Positions 22,848 to 35,962 of a DNA stretch of 64,000 nucleotides are shown one piece after another. Origin of the DNA: Myxocyprinus asiaticus (Eukaryota > Chordata > Actinopteri > Cypriniformes > Catostomidae); assembly GCF_019703515.2 (NCBI RefSeq), contig NC_059348.1, forward strand, positions 25,104,156 to 25,168,155. Direction: 5' to 3'. Under the pieces are notes generated by a model that was given only the letters and a program-made list of their open reading frames with translations, did not search any database and was not told where the DNA came from. Positions within the stretch are counted from its first letter, which is position 1. Every line of letters begins with the position of its first letter. Position numbers and translations under genes: made by a program.

Positions 22848-23890
22848 ATGTTAAAGACTGAAATCAATATTTATATGGAGACCAACTGGTCCTTAGTATC
22901 CTCTGTGGGCGTGGCTTGGGAGGCACTTAAGGCGGTTCTTAGGGGCCGGATCATACAGTATGCCTCATTCATCAAAAAATCCAAAGCACGAGAACTCGTG
23001 GAGCTGGAAGGAAATATTAAAAGTGCAGAGGCAGAGTTGAAGCGCCGTATGTCATCTGATGGCCTCAGAGAATTGACCCAATTGAAATATAGATATAATA
23101 CTGTTTTGTCTCAGAAAGTGGAGTTTTGGTTATTCAGGGCAAGACAGTCATACCTTGAGTTGGGTGACAAAGCAGAGAAGCTTTTGGCTAGATATATAAA
23201 GCAGAGAGAGTCTCTTTCTATCATTCCCTCAGTGAAATCTGCTGGTGGTGAAATTTTTACCTCAGCCATTGATATTAATAATGCCTTCAAAGAGTTCTAT
23301 AATGATCTTTATAGTTCCTCGTTTTCGTCTACTGATGAAGAAATTAGAAACTTTGTGGAACCATTAGATCTTCCTAAACTGAAGACTGAGCAAAAAAAAC
23401 TCTCTTGATTCTATCTAGATAAACTTGGAGGAGCTTGACGAGGTAATTAAGTCCCTACCTACTGGCAAGGCTCTGGGGCCTGATGGCTCCACTTTTGTTA
23501 GAAGTTTATACTGAATCATTAAAGAATGGAAAGCTTCCTCCAACCATGACACAAGCCCGGATAAGTCTGATTCTTAAAAAGGACAAAGATCCATGTGAGT
23601 GTAAAAGTTACCATCCAATCTCCCTGATCCAACTAGATGTAAAAATGTTGTCAAAAATTTTGACTAACCGATTAAGTAAGGTTATGACATCTCTTATACA
23701 TATAGATCAGGTGGGGTTTATTCGGGACCGCAGATCTTCTGATAACATCAGGCGTCTCATAAATATCATGTGGTCAGTAGCGAATGATCAGTCTCTGGTC
23801 GCTGCCATCTCACTTGACGGCAAAAATACGTTTGGTCACACTATCTTAGTTCTCTTTGTGCAGCTGAAGTGCATATATGCATTTCTGTGA
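22848..23890 (+). pseudogene. L1-like ORF2, linker and N-terminal part of reverse transcriptase
   Basis: 22848-23408 is the linker between endonuclease and RT (WEALKAVLRGRIIQYASFIK and RARQSYLELGDKAEKLLAR). After a frame break, GKALGPDGS opens the RT domain, followed by QARISLILKKDKDP, YHPISLIQLDVKMLSKILTN and IHIDQVGFIRDRRS. The frame ends with VAAISLDGKNTFG, where RT motif A would normally read LDAEKAFD. Motifs B to E, including FADD, are missing. Confidence 0.72.
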
Positions 23891-23894
23891 AGAA

Positions 23895-24338
23895 TTATTT
23901 AATAACTGACCTAGAATCAGTTATCATCTTTATTTGAGCTGTGCTGTTGTTTGATCTAAAATTTAATCAATTCAATTTAAATGTACAACAGTAGAAACAA
24001 CAATATTTAAATTCAAATCTGAGTTAAGTCTACTTGCATGTAGTTAACTCAACTTAAATATTTAAGTTCATTCTACATTCTTTTGGGAGACCCCATTACT
24101 CAGTGGAATTGAGGCAATGAGTTTACTCAATCAAATGAGTGCAATGAACTATAGGGTTTTCAGTGTACAATATCACTGCTCAAATAAAGACAATCACAAA
24201 CGATTCTAGATCAATCATAAAATAAATTTAATTCTTCGCTAAAATGCATATAAACCTATTTCATTTGCACATGCACAATGTGATCTGAAATAGAGTTAAC
24301 AGGGTCCAACTTGACCAAAGGGGACACAAATTACCTTG
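23895..24338. repeat. unclassified AT-rich repeat, left part, split by the Gypsy element
   Basis: AT-rich sequence that ends in cttg at the Gypsy insertion point and seems to continue at 28461. It contains cagtgtacaatatcactgctc and repeated aactcaa/ttaagt motifs. The right-hand part ends near gtttacagtgtaaaaac. Probably a non-autonomous DNA element, but I could not define its ends. Confidence 0.35.
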
Positions 24339-24748
24339 TGTGGTGAGTATCCCGTGTGCGTCAGAATTGCCCTGGAATTGGAGCATATTATCCAATCAGC
24401 CCTGGAACGCAGATGCTGATTGGCCTCACCTGTGATCAATCAGCTGGATTTAAATGCCGGAGGAAGAGGAAGACGGTGAGCAACAACTCCTGAGAATGAC
24501 ACTAATCTTCTTTTCTGTCTCTTTTAATTCCAGGCTCCAGCGACGAGTGAGCGCCGATCACAGCACAGACTTTGTGAAAGCTTCACTGCACACAAGACTC
24601 ACGAGCACGCTCACCCCGCCCCTGCACTGAAGACACCATGCACTATTAAGTCTCTTCCTCTCACTATTGCTACTGACACAATAAAACACCCCATTGTGGG
24701 ACCGTGCACTTGAGAATTGTTTGTCTGTGCCTCATTTATCTTGCCACA
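24339..24748 (+). repeat. 5' LTR of the Gypsy element
   Basis: About 410 bp, TG...CA bounded. Contains a polyadenylation-type signal (acacaataaaacacccc at about 24678). The bases just inside read gtggtggagaatgctggc, at the position of the primer-binding site. The 3' LTR is shorter by about 25 bp, lacking a segment near tcactgcacacaagactcac. Confidence 0.85.
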
Positions 24749-24761
24749 GTGGTGGAGAATG

Positions 24762-25700
24762 CTGGCTAAAATGAAGAGTATGAGGTCATACGATGAAACT
24801 CATCCCAATTGTCCATCTGGTTTTTCCACAGGTCTCTCTCCAAAGACAATGGAAGATCTGATGTGCCAGCTCATGAACATATCCCTCCGCCAGCAACAGT
24901 TCACAGAACAACTGACAGCATGTCAAGAGCGGGCAGAACAGGAAATCATGCAGCTGCGATTGGAAGCCGCTGCCCACATACCGATCCCCGAACCCCGTGC
25001 CCGAGCCAATCAGCTGATCACCAAGCTAACAGTGCATGATCACGTGGAAGCGTACCTGCACACGTTCGAGGTGATAGCTGAAAGGGAGGGGTGGGATGAG
25101 AGTGAGTGGGTGAGAACATTTGCACCCTTCCTGACGGGGGAAGCACAGCGCGCCTATTACACACTCAGCCCAGCCTCCGTTGACATTTATAAGGAGCTAA
25201 AAAATGAGATCTTGGCACGGGTGGGGCTTTCAGTGATATGTGCGGCGCAGCACTCCATGAATGGGTGTATGATGTTCAGGTTCCCACCCGCGTACAGGCT
25301 TCGCAATTGTCCCGTCTGGCCCATCTCTGGCTGTTAACTGGGCAACCGACACCAGTGCAGGTAGCGGAATGAGTGGTGGTGGATAAGTTTCTCTGGGCCC
25401 TCCCCCGCATGCAATGGCGGGCCGTAGGAATGCGGAACCCCGAGACCCTCGCCGCCCTGGTGGAGGCCGTAGAACTGGCAGAGGCGACGCAAGCCTGTGA
25501 CGGCGGAGAGAGAGCTGGCACCTATCCTCGGAGGACACACCAGGAAAAGCAACCACTGGAGGGCACCTTGTGGCCGATAAGTGGACCAGCGACACCGTCC
25601 ATTAGGGACGAACCCATGCCCACGGACCCAAACCCCCGAACGCCCGGGCCTGACTGGCAGGATGCATTGTACACTGAGCATTGCCACGGAAAGTCGAAGT
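24762..25700 (+). pseudogene. Gypsy gag-like region
   Basis: 24762 onward gives a frame with a short coiled region (QQFTEQLTACQERAEQEIMQ) and the capsid-like signature WVRTFAPFLTGEAQRAYYTL. It ends at 25337. A second frame (25373-25702) continues with RNPETLAALVEAVELAEAT. The zinc knuckle and protease are not recognisable. At least two frameshifts separate it from pol. Confidence 0.7.
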
Positions 25701-25769
25701 GAAGGTCGAGGGCCGCTGTGTGAAAGTCCCCCCCGCCCCCCGACCACACAGCAAAGCCTCAATTCCAAT

Positions 25770-26585
25770 CACCTTCCAATCAAGTTCCATTGGCCCGGGT
25801 TGGATGCAGAAGTAAGGTGCTATTGCCAGATCTGTGTGGTCTGCCAAAGAACGACTCCACGACGACCTCCCTCCAGCCCCCTCATTCTCCTGCCCATCAT
25901 TGAGGTGCCCTTTGAGCACGTCGTGATGGACTTGGTGGGACTACTGCCGAAGTCTGCCCAGGGACATGAGCACATCCTAGTCATAGTGGATTATGCAACT
26001 CAGTACCCTGAAGCAATGCCACTGAGGAAAGCCACCTCCAAGAACATCGCTCGAGAGCTATTCCTGCTGTTCAGCCGAGTCGGCATCCCAAAGGAGATCC
26101 TCACCGACCAGGGCACTCCGTTTATGTCCCGGCTCATGGCAGACGTATGCAAGGTGCTGCAAGTAAAATAACTCCGCACCTTGGTTTACCACCCCCAGAT
26201 GGACGGATTAGTGGATTGTTTCAACCAGACTCTAAAATGAATGCTGAAGCGGGTGGTAACCGATGATGGGCGCGATTGGGACCTCATGATACCCCATGTG
26301 CTGTTCGGCATCAGGGAGGTGCCCCAGGCATCCACTGGGTTCACGCCCTTCGAGTTACTGTTTGGACGCCAACCCCGGGGCCTGCAAGACATCGCCCGGG
26401 AGGCCTGGGACCGACAGCCCTCGCCACACCAAATAGTGATTGAGCATGTGCATGAAATGAGAGAGAGGATCAACAAAGTGATGCCCATGGTGCGCGAACA
26501 TCTGGTGGAGGACCAACAGGCCCAGAAGCGCACGTACAACCGCCCTGCCCAAGCCTGTGAATTTCACCCCGGAGACCAGTCCTAG
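25770..26585 (+). pseudogene. Gypsy integrase, interrupted
   Basis: Starts with the end of the zinc-binding module (CQICVVCQRTTP) and continues into the catalytic core: FEHVVMDLVGLLPKS carries the first Asp, KEILTDQGTPFMS the second. The third position, normally Glu in a DGxVERFN context, reads MDGLVDCFNQTLK, an apparent Glu to Asp change. Stops occur at about 26169 and 26238, after which the C-terminal part continues (FGIREVPQASTGFTPFELLF). It lies upstream of RT, unlike canonical Gypsy elements. Confidence 0.8.
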
Positions 26586-26763
26586 TGCTGATCCTCTGTG
26601 CCACGTTCAAGTTCCTAGCCACCTGGCAGGGACCCTACACCATGGTGGAAAGGGCAGGGCCGGTAACGTATTGAATTCGGCAACCAGGCCAAAGACTAGT
26701 GGAGCAGATCTACCATATTAACCTCCTCAAATTCTGGACAGACCCCGAGAGACAGGTCCCCTG

Positions 26764-28002
26764 GTGGTAGATCTGGGGAACCAACTCTCCGCGAATCAGA
26801 AGAAGGAATTGGAAGCCCTGGTTGGACAGTTCAGCAACATGTTTTCAAGTTGCCCCGGGCGGACCAACATGATCCATCATGAAATTGCACCTCCTGGCAC
26901 CATTGTATGGCAGCATCCCTACCGGGTCCCGGAGGCTCACCGACAGGCTATAGAGGAGGAAGTACAATGGATGCTACAACTTGGGGTCATCGAAGAATCC
27001 AGAAGCCCGTGGTCCAGCCCGATCATGATGGTGAAGGGTGACGGCACCCTCCGCTTCTGTAACGACTTCCGGAAATTGAATGATATCTCCAGCTTTGACG
27101 GATACCCCATGCCCCAAGTGGATGAGCTCATCGAACGGCTGGGCCAAGCACGATATATATCCACCCTGGATCTTACCAAAGGATACTGGCAAGTGCCCCT
27201 AGCCCCATCGTCCAGGGAAAAGACGGCATTCAGCACACCTAGTGGCCACTGGCAGTACCAGGTGCTACCCTTCGGACTACATGGGGCACCTGCCACCTTC
27301 CAGTGGATGATGGATATCCTCCTGAGGCCCCACCAGGCATACGCAGTGGCTTACCTGGACAATGTAGTGATTCACTCGGAACAGTGGGAGGACCACCTAG
27401 ACCGTTTGCGGAGGGTGTTGACCGAACTGAGGAAAGCTGGACTCACCGCCAACCCAAAGAAGTACCACCTAGGAGTATCGGTGGCACGCTACCTGGGCTA
27501 TCAGATCGGAAGGGGCCTGATCATGACCCAGGAATAGAAAGTGGAGGCAGTACGCTCCTTCGGCCGACCAACCACTAAAACCCAGGTACGTGCATTCCTT
27601 GGTTTGGCAGGGTATTACCGATGCTTCATACCTAACTTCTCCACCATAGCCTGTCCCCTAACAGACCTGACCAAGAAGGGGCAGCCTGAGAAGGTGCACT
27701 GGAGCCGCACTGCAGAGGAAGCCTTCCAGAAGCTGAAGAACACCCTGGCCTCAGCTCCGGTCATGCCCCAGACTTCAGCAGTGGAGAAGGAAGCATTGGC
27801 CATAAAGTGGGCCGTTCTGGAGCTACGGTACTACCTACTGGGCTGGAGCTTCACTCTGGTGACTGACCATGCCCCGTTGCAATGGATGGCACGAGCAAAG
27901 GACTCAAACACCATGGTGACCCGCTGGTTCCTCGTTCTCCAGGATATCCATTTCAACAGATGGCCTGTCCAGGATGTTCAAAGGATGGTCAGGTCTTTGT
28001 AA
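26764..28002 (+). pseudogene. Gypsy reverse transcriptase and RNase H, inactivated
   Basis: RT motifs are in order: VIEESRSPWSSPIMMVKGDG, RFCNDFRKLNDIS, ISTLDLTKGYWQVPL (motif A), LPFGLHGAPATFQ (motif B) and YLDNVVIHS, where the second Asp of the YxDD box is replaced by Asn. A stop at 27535-27537 precedes the connection domain (RAFLGLAGYYRCFIPNFS). The RNase H has lost its start: APVMPQTSAVEKEALAIKWA joins directly, deleting the part with the first catalytic Asp. The last visible box is LVTDHAPLQW. Confidence 0.85.
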
Positions 28003-28076
28003 AAGTTCACTCCCCCCTCCCATACCCTCTGTATGCCTCCAGGTCCAGGACGTCACTTGTGGGGGGGGGGGGGGTA

Positions 28077-28460
28077 TGTGGCGAGTATCCCGTGCGCGTC
28101 AGCGTTGCCTGGAATTGGAGCACATTATACAATCAACCCTGGAATGCAGACGCTGATCGGCCTCACCTGCAATCAGTCAGCTGGAGAGGATTTAGATGCC
28201 GAGGAAGAGGAAGACAGTGAGTGACAACTCCAGAGAATGGCACTAATCCTCTTCTCTGTATCTTTTAATTCCAGGCTCCAGCGACGAGTGAGCACCGATC
28301 ACAGCACAGTCTTTGTGAAACACTCACCCCGCCCCTGCACCGAAGACACCATGCACTATTAAGTCTCTTCCTCTCACTATTGCTACTGACACAATAAAAC
28401 ACCCCATTGTGGGACCGTCCACTTGAGAATTGTTTGTCTGTGCTCATTCATCCTGCCACA
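28077..28460 (+). repeat. 3' LTR of the Gypsy element
   Basis: Direct repeat of 24339-24748, about 384 bp, preceded by a G-rich polypurine tract and followed by the cttg target duplication. Differences from the 5' LTR, including a small deletion, indicate that the insertion is old. Confidence 0.85.
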
Positions 28461-29439
28461 CTTGATGTTGTTGAAACAACTATTTGCAACAAAACAACAC
28501 AAATAATACTACAAAAGAGCTAAAACCTCTATCATTTATTTATAAAAACGATTGAAATGTCCCCATAAGTTCCCTTTGACCAAGGAAACATAATTAAATA
28601 ACTCAAGAACAAACGAATATGGATGTTGCTCATTTCCTCAATTTTGTACTCAGACATTTGAGTTATTAACACTTAAAATAGTATGAACATAGATATTTAA
28701 GCCCTAAACTTAACATTTCAAGTGATGTTTAATTAGGACAACTTGATTTTCTCAGTAATGACAACATTAGGTTAAGGGTTTACAGTGTAAAAACAACTTT
28801 TTACTTTTTAAGAGACTGATATGATCGTCTTGACTTTTAAATCCTTGAAAACTTTTATACTTTCACTCAAGTCTGTTTTTGTCGAAATACTTTGACTTTT
28901 AATTGAGTAAATCTTGAAACCATACCCATGCATTAAGTAATAGTATAATTTCTCAGTACTATTCACACCAATTAATTCAATCCCACAATATCCACTACAT
29001 TCTAAAAGACAAATAAAATGATTGCCATTCAAAGACAACATCTTTTTGTCGCTGCAGGTTTTCCTCACTTCTCATTATTACATTCCCATAATTGTTTTGT
29101 CTTCTAAGTGCTACAGCAGTAAAGGTTATTTAGGAGGAAGTGACATCATAGAAGTCACTTTATATGACTTGACAACAGAGCTAAAAAAAAAAAATTCTCA
29201 GATTTCTCATTTTTATGGGGATGACCAGACACTGTGGTTGTCTCACAAGAACCCCACAAATGCCTTTCTCCTATGCAACATGTGGCAACCAAAGATTAGT
29301 TAAGAGTTAAGAATGACAGGTTGTGAGAAAATAAGATAATTCTGTCATGAAAAAAGAATAAGAAACACTATTTTCTGATTTGACAAGGGGCACAGAAACT
29401 AAATTATAGTTAAGACGAGCAATAAAGGACTCTCTGCAA
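28461..29439. other. non-coding; right part of the repeat split by the Gypsy element, then spacer
   Basis: The first 330 bp appear to continue the repeat at 23895-24338. The rest is AT-rich with no exon-like frame. Confidence 0.35.
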
Positions 29440-29580
29440 CTAAAAATACAAATTGTGTCATCATTTACTCACCCTTATGTTGTACCAAACCTGTATGACT
29501 TTCTTTCTTCAGTGGAGTAGAAAAGGAGATATTAGGCAGTATGGTAGTCACTTTTCACTTTAATAGCATTTTTTATTTTT
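29440..29580. repeat. half of an Angel-like element
   Basis: Contains tcatttactcacccttatg, ttgtaccaaacctgtatgac and tttctttcttcagtggag, the signature of the abundant fish hairpin family, without an opposite arm. It abuts a T-run and the TA tract. Confidence 0.6.
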
Positions 29581-29604
29581 TTTTAACTTTTTTTTACATA
29601 CAAT

Positions 29605-29605
29605 G

Positions 29606-29667
<62 letters not shown>

Positions 29668-29681
29668 TTGTATGTAAAAAG

Positions 29682-29756
<75 letters not shown>
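29605..29756. repeat. (TA)n microsatellite in two blocks
   Basis: TA blocks at about 29609-29664 and 29686-29755 are separated by a short unit (cattgtatgtaaaaagtatg) that complements the sequence just left of the array (tttacatacaatgaaa). The frames rich in Tyr-Ile through here are artefacts. Confidence 0.95.
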
Positions 29757-30530
29757 TGTTGTTGAGTAATGGAATACATGTAACGGGATTACGTATTTAA
29801 AATACAAAATATAAGTAACTGTATTCCACTACAGTTACTGTTTAATAATTGGTAATTACAATACAGTTACATTCAAAAAGTGTTTTGATTACTGAAGAGA
29901 TTATTTTGCATTTTATTGTCATTTGTTTCATTTAATATTTAGTCCTTTCAGATGGAAAACATTTATACATATAAATGATGCGATCCAAAGTGCATTTGAA
30001 CACCGGTGAAACACTTTCTTATGATGTGTTACACTCATACGAGCAGACAGAGAAGTAAGTTTGAAGTAAGTTTGGAGCAGAAGAAATAGAAATAAACCTT
30101 GTGTAAATTGTCAGCTTTGTGCTAAGCTAAAATGCTATCTCTAGCGATTTTACATGCACGTTACCAAGCACGATCATATTTTTTAACAAGAAAATTAACG
30201 ATTGGATCATAATTTCTTTTTTCTAGTAAGACCTTTGATATTAGGGCAAAAATCATATTCTTGATAATAATTTTTGTATCGTTTTCCTGTAAAAATATAA
30301 AAAATCTTTAAAACAAGATCAATTAGATTAATCTTGTTTTAGAAATGACACTGCATAAGATATTTAGGTTTTTCAGAGAATGTATTTTTAATGTGTATTT
30401 TGTCTTACTGTACTGGCAGAGTTTTTATAGTCAGAACAAGTAAAAAAATCTACCAGTGCTGAAGAAGTAATCCAAAGTATGTATTCTGTAATCTGTAGTG
30501 GAATACATTTCAAAGGTAACCATCCTTCCA
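29757..30530. mobile_element. inverted-repeat DNA element between two TA microsatellites
   Basis: The left end (gtaatggaatacatgtaacg, with actgtattccactacagtta further in) pairs with the right end (tctgtagtggaatacatttc, 30490-30515) in inverse orientation. Internal sequence is AT-rich and non-coding. It is probably a non-autonomous transposon; class not determined. Confidence 0.5.
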
Positions 30531-30656
<126 letters not shown>

Positions 30657-30689
30657 GTTGGGAGGGTTATATAATAGATATTGCATAAG

Positions 30690-30850
30690 AAGCTCGTGCA
30701 AGCTTACTGGCATCTCATTGGTTCAGTGGAGGACTGTCAATCATGCCTGCAGCACCTGCGCGCGCCGTAACTATTAAAGTAGCGCGTGAAGGCTGCGGGA
30801 GTGAACTTACTGTAAACACTCCAGAATATCAGTTCCTCTTCAGCAACAAG
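30690..30850 (+). promoter_or_regulatory. palmd: probable palmd promoter and first (non-coding) exon
   Basis: A local GC and CpG peak (ctgcgcgcgccgtaac, agtagcgcgtgaagg) stands out in AT-rich DNA. It ends at an almost perfect splice donor, cagcaacaag then gtaagt at 30851. The first palmd coding exon begins with a strong acceptor at 36590-36591 and only 7 bases of 5' UTR before the ATG, so a non-coding first exon upstream is required. This is the best candidate, about 5.7 kb upstream. The transcription start is not defined by the sequence alone. Confidence 0.5.
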
Positions 30851-31543
30851 GTAAGTGTTTTACTTTTCTTATTGATTATGCACAATGTAGTGTGAACGTC
30901 AATTAAATGCCCACATAACCTGCTGAAGCGTTAAGTTCTGTAGAGTTTTATCATTAAGTTGAATCACTCATCTTCAGAAGTCTCGTGGTGGGAATTCTCA
31001 TCTGCAGCTCCACAAACCTGGCGTCCTGTAGACTGTGACATTTAGTTTAGCAAAAGTGAGTTTAAACTCTAATACATTATTTTAACCAATCAGATATTTA
31101 CTATTTTACAGATGTATTTTTATTGTAAACGCAAGAATAACTGATAAGTCATTAAAATATTCTATCGCATATTTTTGAAAAATAATTTAATTGCAACCCA
31201 GGCCAAATTGTCTATATTGTTTAAACTATTGTACTAACACACACACACACAAAAATATCTATTTATCTTTAATTTATTGATGAGTTTTGGAATTTATTTG
31301 AGGTATTTAAATAGTTTTTAAAGTTGGAATTATTTGAATGTGATACATATAAAGCACAATTACAGCATGTTTGTCCAGTCAGGATATTGTTATGGGAGAA
31401 GACGCCACAAGAGATTTACATTTTAACACACTGGTGATCAGATTAGTGGAGATTAGAGAAAAACTTCCTCTCAGATAGAACTGACAGAGAAACTGACTAT
31501 GTGTTTTAGCGGCCGTCAAAGAAAATCCAGATTTACTGTATTA
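30851..31543. other. non-coding, start of the presumed first palmd intron
   Basis: AT-rich, with a short CA run at 31238-31252. No other exon or element recognised. Confidence 0.35.
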
Positions 31544-33150
<1,607 letters not shown>

Positions 33151-33585
33151 TTCGTAAGACTGTATGTGCCTACAAGCTTACTCTGTTCAATTTGGATCTG
33201 AGCTATTACAATGTACCATTGGGTGGTCTTGCTATTATTAGCCCGTGCCTGAGTCAAGTGGAATTCTGGGGTTACCTAACTCATCTTCTGGTCTGTAGGG
33301 CTACATTAGCTTCACTAAAACAATACATTTGCAAAAATTGGAAATTGGAGTTATATGCAGACAGTTACAGTTTGAATTGGTCAAAACTTGTGGAACATTT
33401 GCAGTACACTGAAAAAAGTACAGCTTTATGCTTCATGTCAATATCTAAATTAACTTGTTTGATTTAAGCCAAAACTATTATTTAACATGTCTGAATCAGC
33501 TTGATTATATTAGGTTACACCAACAAAACACATTTGTCAAGTTGTCGAGTTATGTCAAGTACTATAGAAATACCTCCCATGACCC
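33151..33585. other. non-coding intronic sequence, nothing recognised
   Basis: No splice-bounded frame or element end seen. Confidence 0.35.
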
Positions 33586-34165
33586 TTTAAAGGAATATTC
33601 CAGGTTCAGTACAAGTTAAGCTCAGTCGACAGCATTTGTTGCATAATGTTAATAACCACAAAAAATTATTTTCTTAAAAAAAAAAAAGCAAAAATCGAGG
33701 TTACAGTGAAGCACTTACAATGGAAGTGAATGGGGCCAATTTATGGAGGATTTAAAGGCGGAAATGTGAAGCTTATAATTTTATTAACGCACTTACATTA
33801 ATTCTTCTGTTTAAACTCATGTATTATTTGAGCTGTTACGTTTTTTTAAATTGTCATTTTTACAGATGTTTAAGGGTTTTTTGACATTATATCATCATGG
33901 CAATGAAGTTGTAAAATTGGCAATAACTTTACACAGAAAAGGTGAGTAAGTGATTTTATCACACTTAAATCATGTTAACACGCATATTGCATATGTCTTG
34001 TGGCTATACTTTTGAAAAAGTTCTTTCCAAAAATTCACTTCTATTGTAAGTGCCTCACTGTCACCAGATTTTTGCTTTTATTAAGAAAATGAGAGGCAAG
34101 TCAAAATGAATTTTTGCGGTTATCAATATTATGCCTTAGGTTTAAGTTTCATGACGATATGAAAA
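33586..34165. mobile_element. short inverted-repeat element
   Basis: The left arm contains aaaggaatattccaggttca, caaaaatcgaggttacagtg and cacttacaatggaagtgaat. The right arm holds the complement: tcacttctattgtaagtgcc then actgtcaccagatttttgct. It is non-coding, about 580 bp, and resembles a non-autonomous fish element that I cannot name. Confidence 0.6.
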
Positions 34166-34710
34166 TAAAAGTTTTTTTATGGGTCTATACTGTTTGAGGC
34201 ATGTTGTTTTACAGGGTGTTTATTCATAGTATTTTGAAAATATGTTTTCTCTTTTGATCCATAGACAGCTGCTTTTAAAATAGATGTTACGACTGTTACT
34301 GAAATGAACATTTCACTTTTGGTAGAACTGTGCAGATCGAGATCAGGACAGTGAACAGTGTTAAATCTGGAGCAGAAGAGCAGGGTTGGACTGAGTCAGC
34401 AGCATACTATCTATGTATGAAACATGGGCAGAGACAGGAAGTCTGGAGTCGGTGTCACATTTCCTGGAAGAAGAAAAAGCAGCCTGGGCACCCACAAGAC
34501 TCAGGCCTTGCTGACACTAACATAAAAATGCTAAATTTTAAAGATTAAATGACTGTACTTGGATTTGTCAGAAAAAAAAATTATGAGAGAGTATTTTGAG
34601 ATATGATTTAAATATGATGTTAAGTAGTAACTGTTGAGGTGTAATGTGTAATTTTTGCACTGCTAGTGTCATGGAATTGCAAAAATAACAGCTGTTTAAA
34701 TAGTGTTCCC
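34166..34710. other. non-coding intronic sequence, nothing recognised
   Basis: A 72-codon plus-strand frame (34330-34548) has no splice-site or family support and I do not call it a gene. Confidence 0.35.
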
Positions 34711-35277
34711 TAAAGGGGCGGTCACACTAGGCTTTGAGCATGCAATTTTTTTCGTACAGTGCAATGAACCTGGATATGATGTCTCATGGGAGGGCTTCTG
34801 GTGTAAATAAATAATACATCACAAATAACAAATAATATTATATTCAAAATATTAAAATATATTGTCTCACTTTCCTGCAACAATAAATATCACAGCTTTG
34901 AAATATGTATCCTTTGAATTGAGCCAAGTGGTCAGCGTGTGACGTTTTGGTCTCCTACTGGTCAAGCGTCCTTTTGTCATACGAATTCACGGTTCAGAGT
35001 TCACCAAGCTTGAAATTTGGTCGCAATGGAAGAAAGGTGCCATGTGTCGTTCCTGGCAGGCTACTCTCTGTTTAGGATTAGTGTAGGTTGGGGGGCGGGG
35101 CTAGGCTATCTTCTGCCTGCCAGGAACAAACCGTGGCCCCTATGTACAATGGGCATCTCTGGTATGCAGCTTAGAACAAAATTGGTTTGCATGAGCTTGC
35201 ATTTCCGCTCTGCTGCATTTGGATGTGTTTGAATGGGAGTGAAAGGAGCGCAAAGTGTAGTGTGACCACCCCTTAAC
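34711..35277. mobile_element. non-autonomous DNA transposon with about 25-bp terminal repeats
   Basis: The left end aaggggcggtcacactaggc and the right end gtagtgtgaccaccccttaa are imperfect inverted repeats. The interior is non-coding. Likely a MITE. Confidence 0.55.
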
Positions 35278-35530
35278 ACTCCCTGTTATTCATTGGTCAA
35301 CAAACAGATAGTCCTGCCGAAAACTCATTCCATTTAGCCAGAAGTTTACATGTCAGGCTGGTCTGGATACTCAAACAAACAGAGAAAATTTGAAAGCCCC
35401 ACAGATTCACAGTGTTTACCCTTTTCGGGGAAATCAGTCTACAAATGTCTTATTTCTAATTGTCTCTGCATATAAAGTTGGGATAGGAGAAATTATTTTA
35501 ACACTGAAAAAATGATATACATCACCTTTT
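35278..35530. repeat. dispersed repeat, copy 2
   Basis: Shares ordered motifs with 7917-8120, ending in gggataggagaaattatttt and cactgaaaaaatgatatac. Orientation is the same as copy 1. Confidence 0.5.
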
Positions 35531-35962
35531 TACTTTGTAATTCCAGACATTGTGATACTACTATTGCTTGCCCATGTGTTACATTGATTTGACAGTCTCA
35601 TGAGGTCACAGCTGGCATTTTGTAACAGATCTTTGACTGGAAATTGGGTGAATGAAGGATGATGCCACTTCAAGGGGCAAGTTTTTGCCTCAGGCCTTAC
35701 TTGGATGTCTATGAAAGCCGGCAGTGTCTTCAAGAGGCCCGCCACCCAGACACTGGCAACGAAATCCTGTCAGGCAGATTATTTATGATGCATCACAGTT
35801 TTACCATTGCTGCAATTCATGGGACTTCTGTGATCTTTAGAAAGCAAGCATTGTGATGATGAATGGACATTAACTCATTAGCTACTGTAAATATTAGTGT
35901 CACTGTACATAGTTTGACCTACATATCGGCCAACACATTTTTGAGAAGTCCTAAATAAAGAC
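35531..35962. other. non-coding intronic sequence, nothing recognised
   Basis: No exon-like frame with splice sites or element boundary was seen. Confidence 0.35.

Larger units (their letters stand above)
18540..23870 (+). mobile_element. L1-like LINE retrotransposon, 3' truncated and interrupted
   Basis: Order on the plus strand: ORF1 (18566 on), a Tc1-like insertion (19451-21100), a repetitive inter-ORF spacer (21101-22070), the ORF2 endonuclease region (22072-22742), a linker (22848-23408) and the first part of the reverse transcriptase (to about 23890). Sequence after the template-binding palm motifs is absent: the FADD box, the rest of RT and the 3' tail are not found before another repeat starts at about 23,900. 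The family looks like the L1/Tx1 group of fish. Several stops and frame changes make it non-functional. Confidence 0.8.
24339..28460 (+). mobile_element. Gypsy LTR retrotransposon with integrase before reverse transcriptase (Gmr1-like)
   Basis: Two direct LTRs bound the element: 24339-24748 and 28077-28460, both starting tgtgg[tc]gagtatcccgt and ending tgccaca. A cttg duplication flanks it (24335-24338 and 28461-28464). A G-run polypurine tract (28059-28074) precedes the 3' LTR. Internal order is gag (24762-25700), integrase (25770-26585), reverse transcriptase (26764-27537), RNase H (27541-28002). Sequence motifs are Ty3/Gypsy, yet the integrase lies upstream of RT as in Ty1/copia, the arrangement described for Gmr1-like elements of fish. 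It is inactive: stops interrupt every domain and key catalytic residues are changed. Confidence 0.85.
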
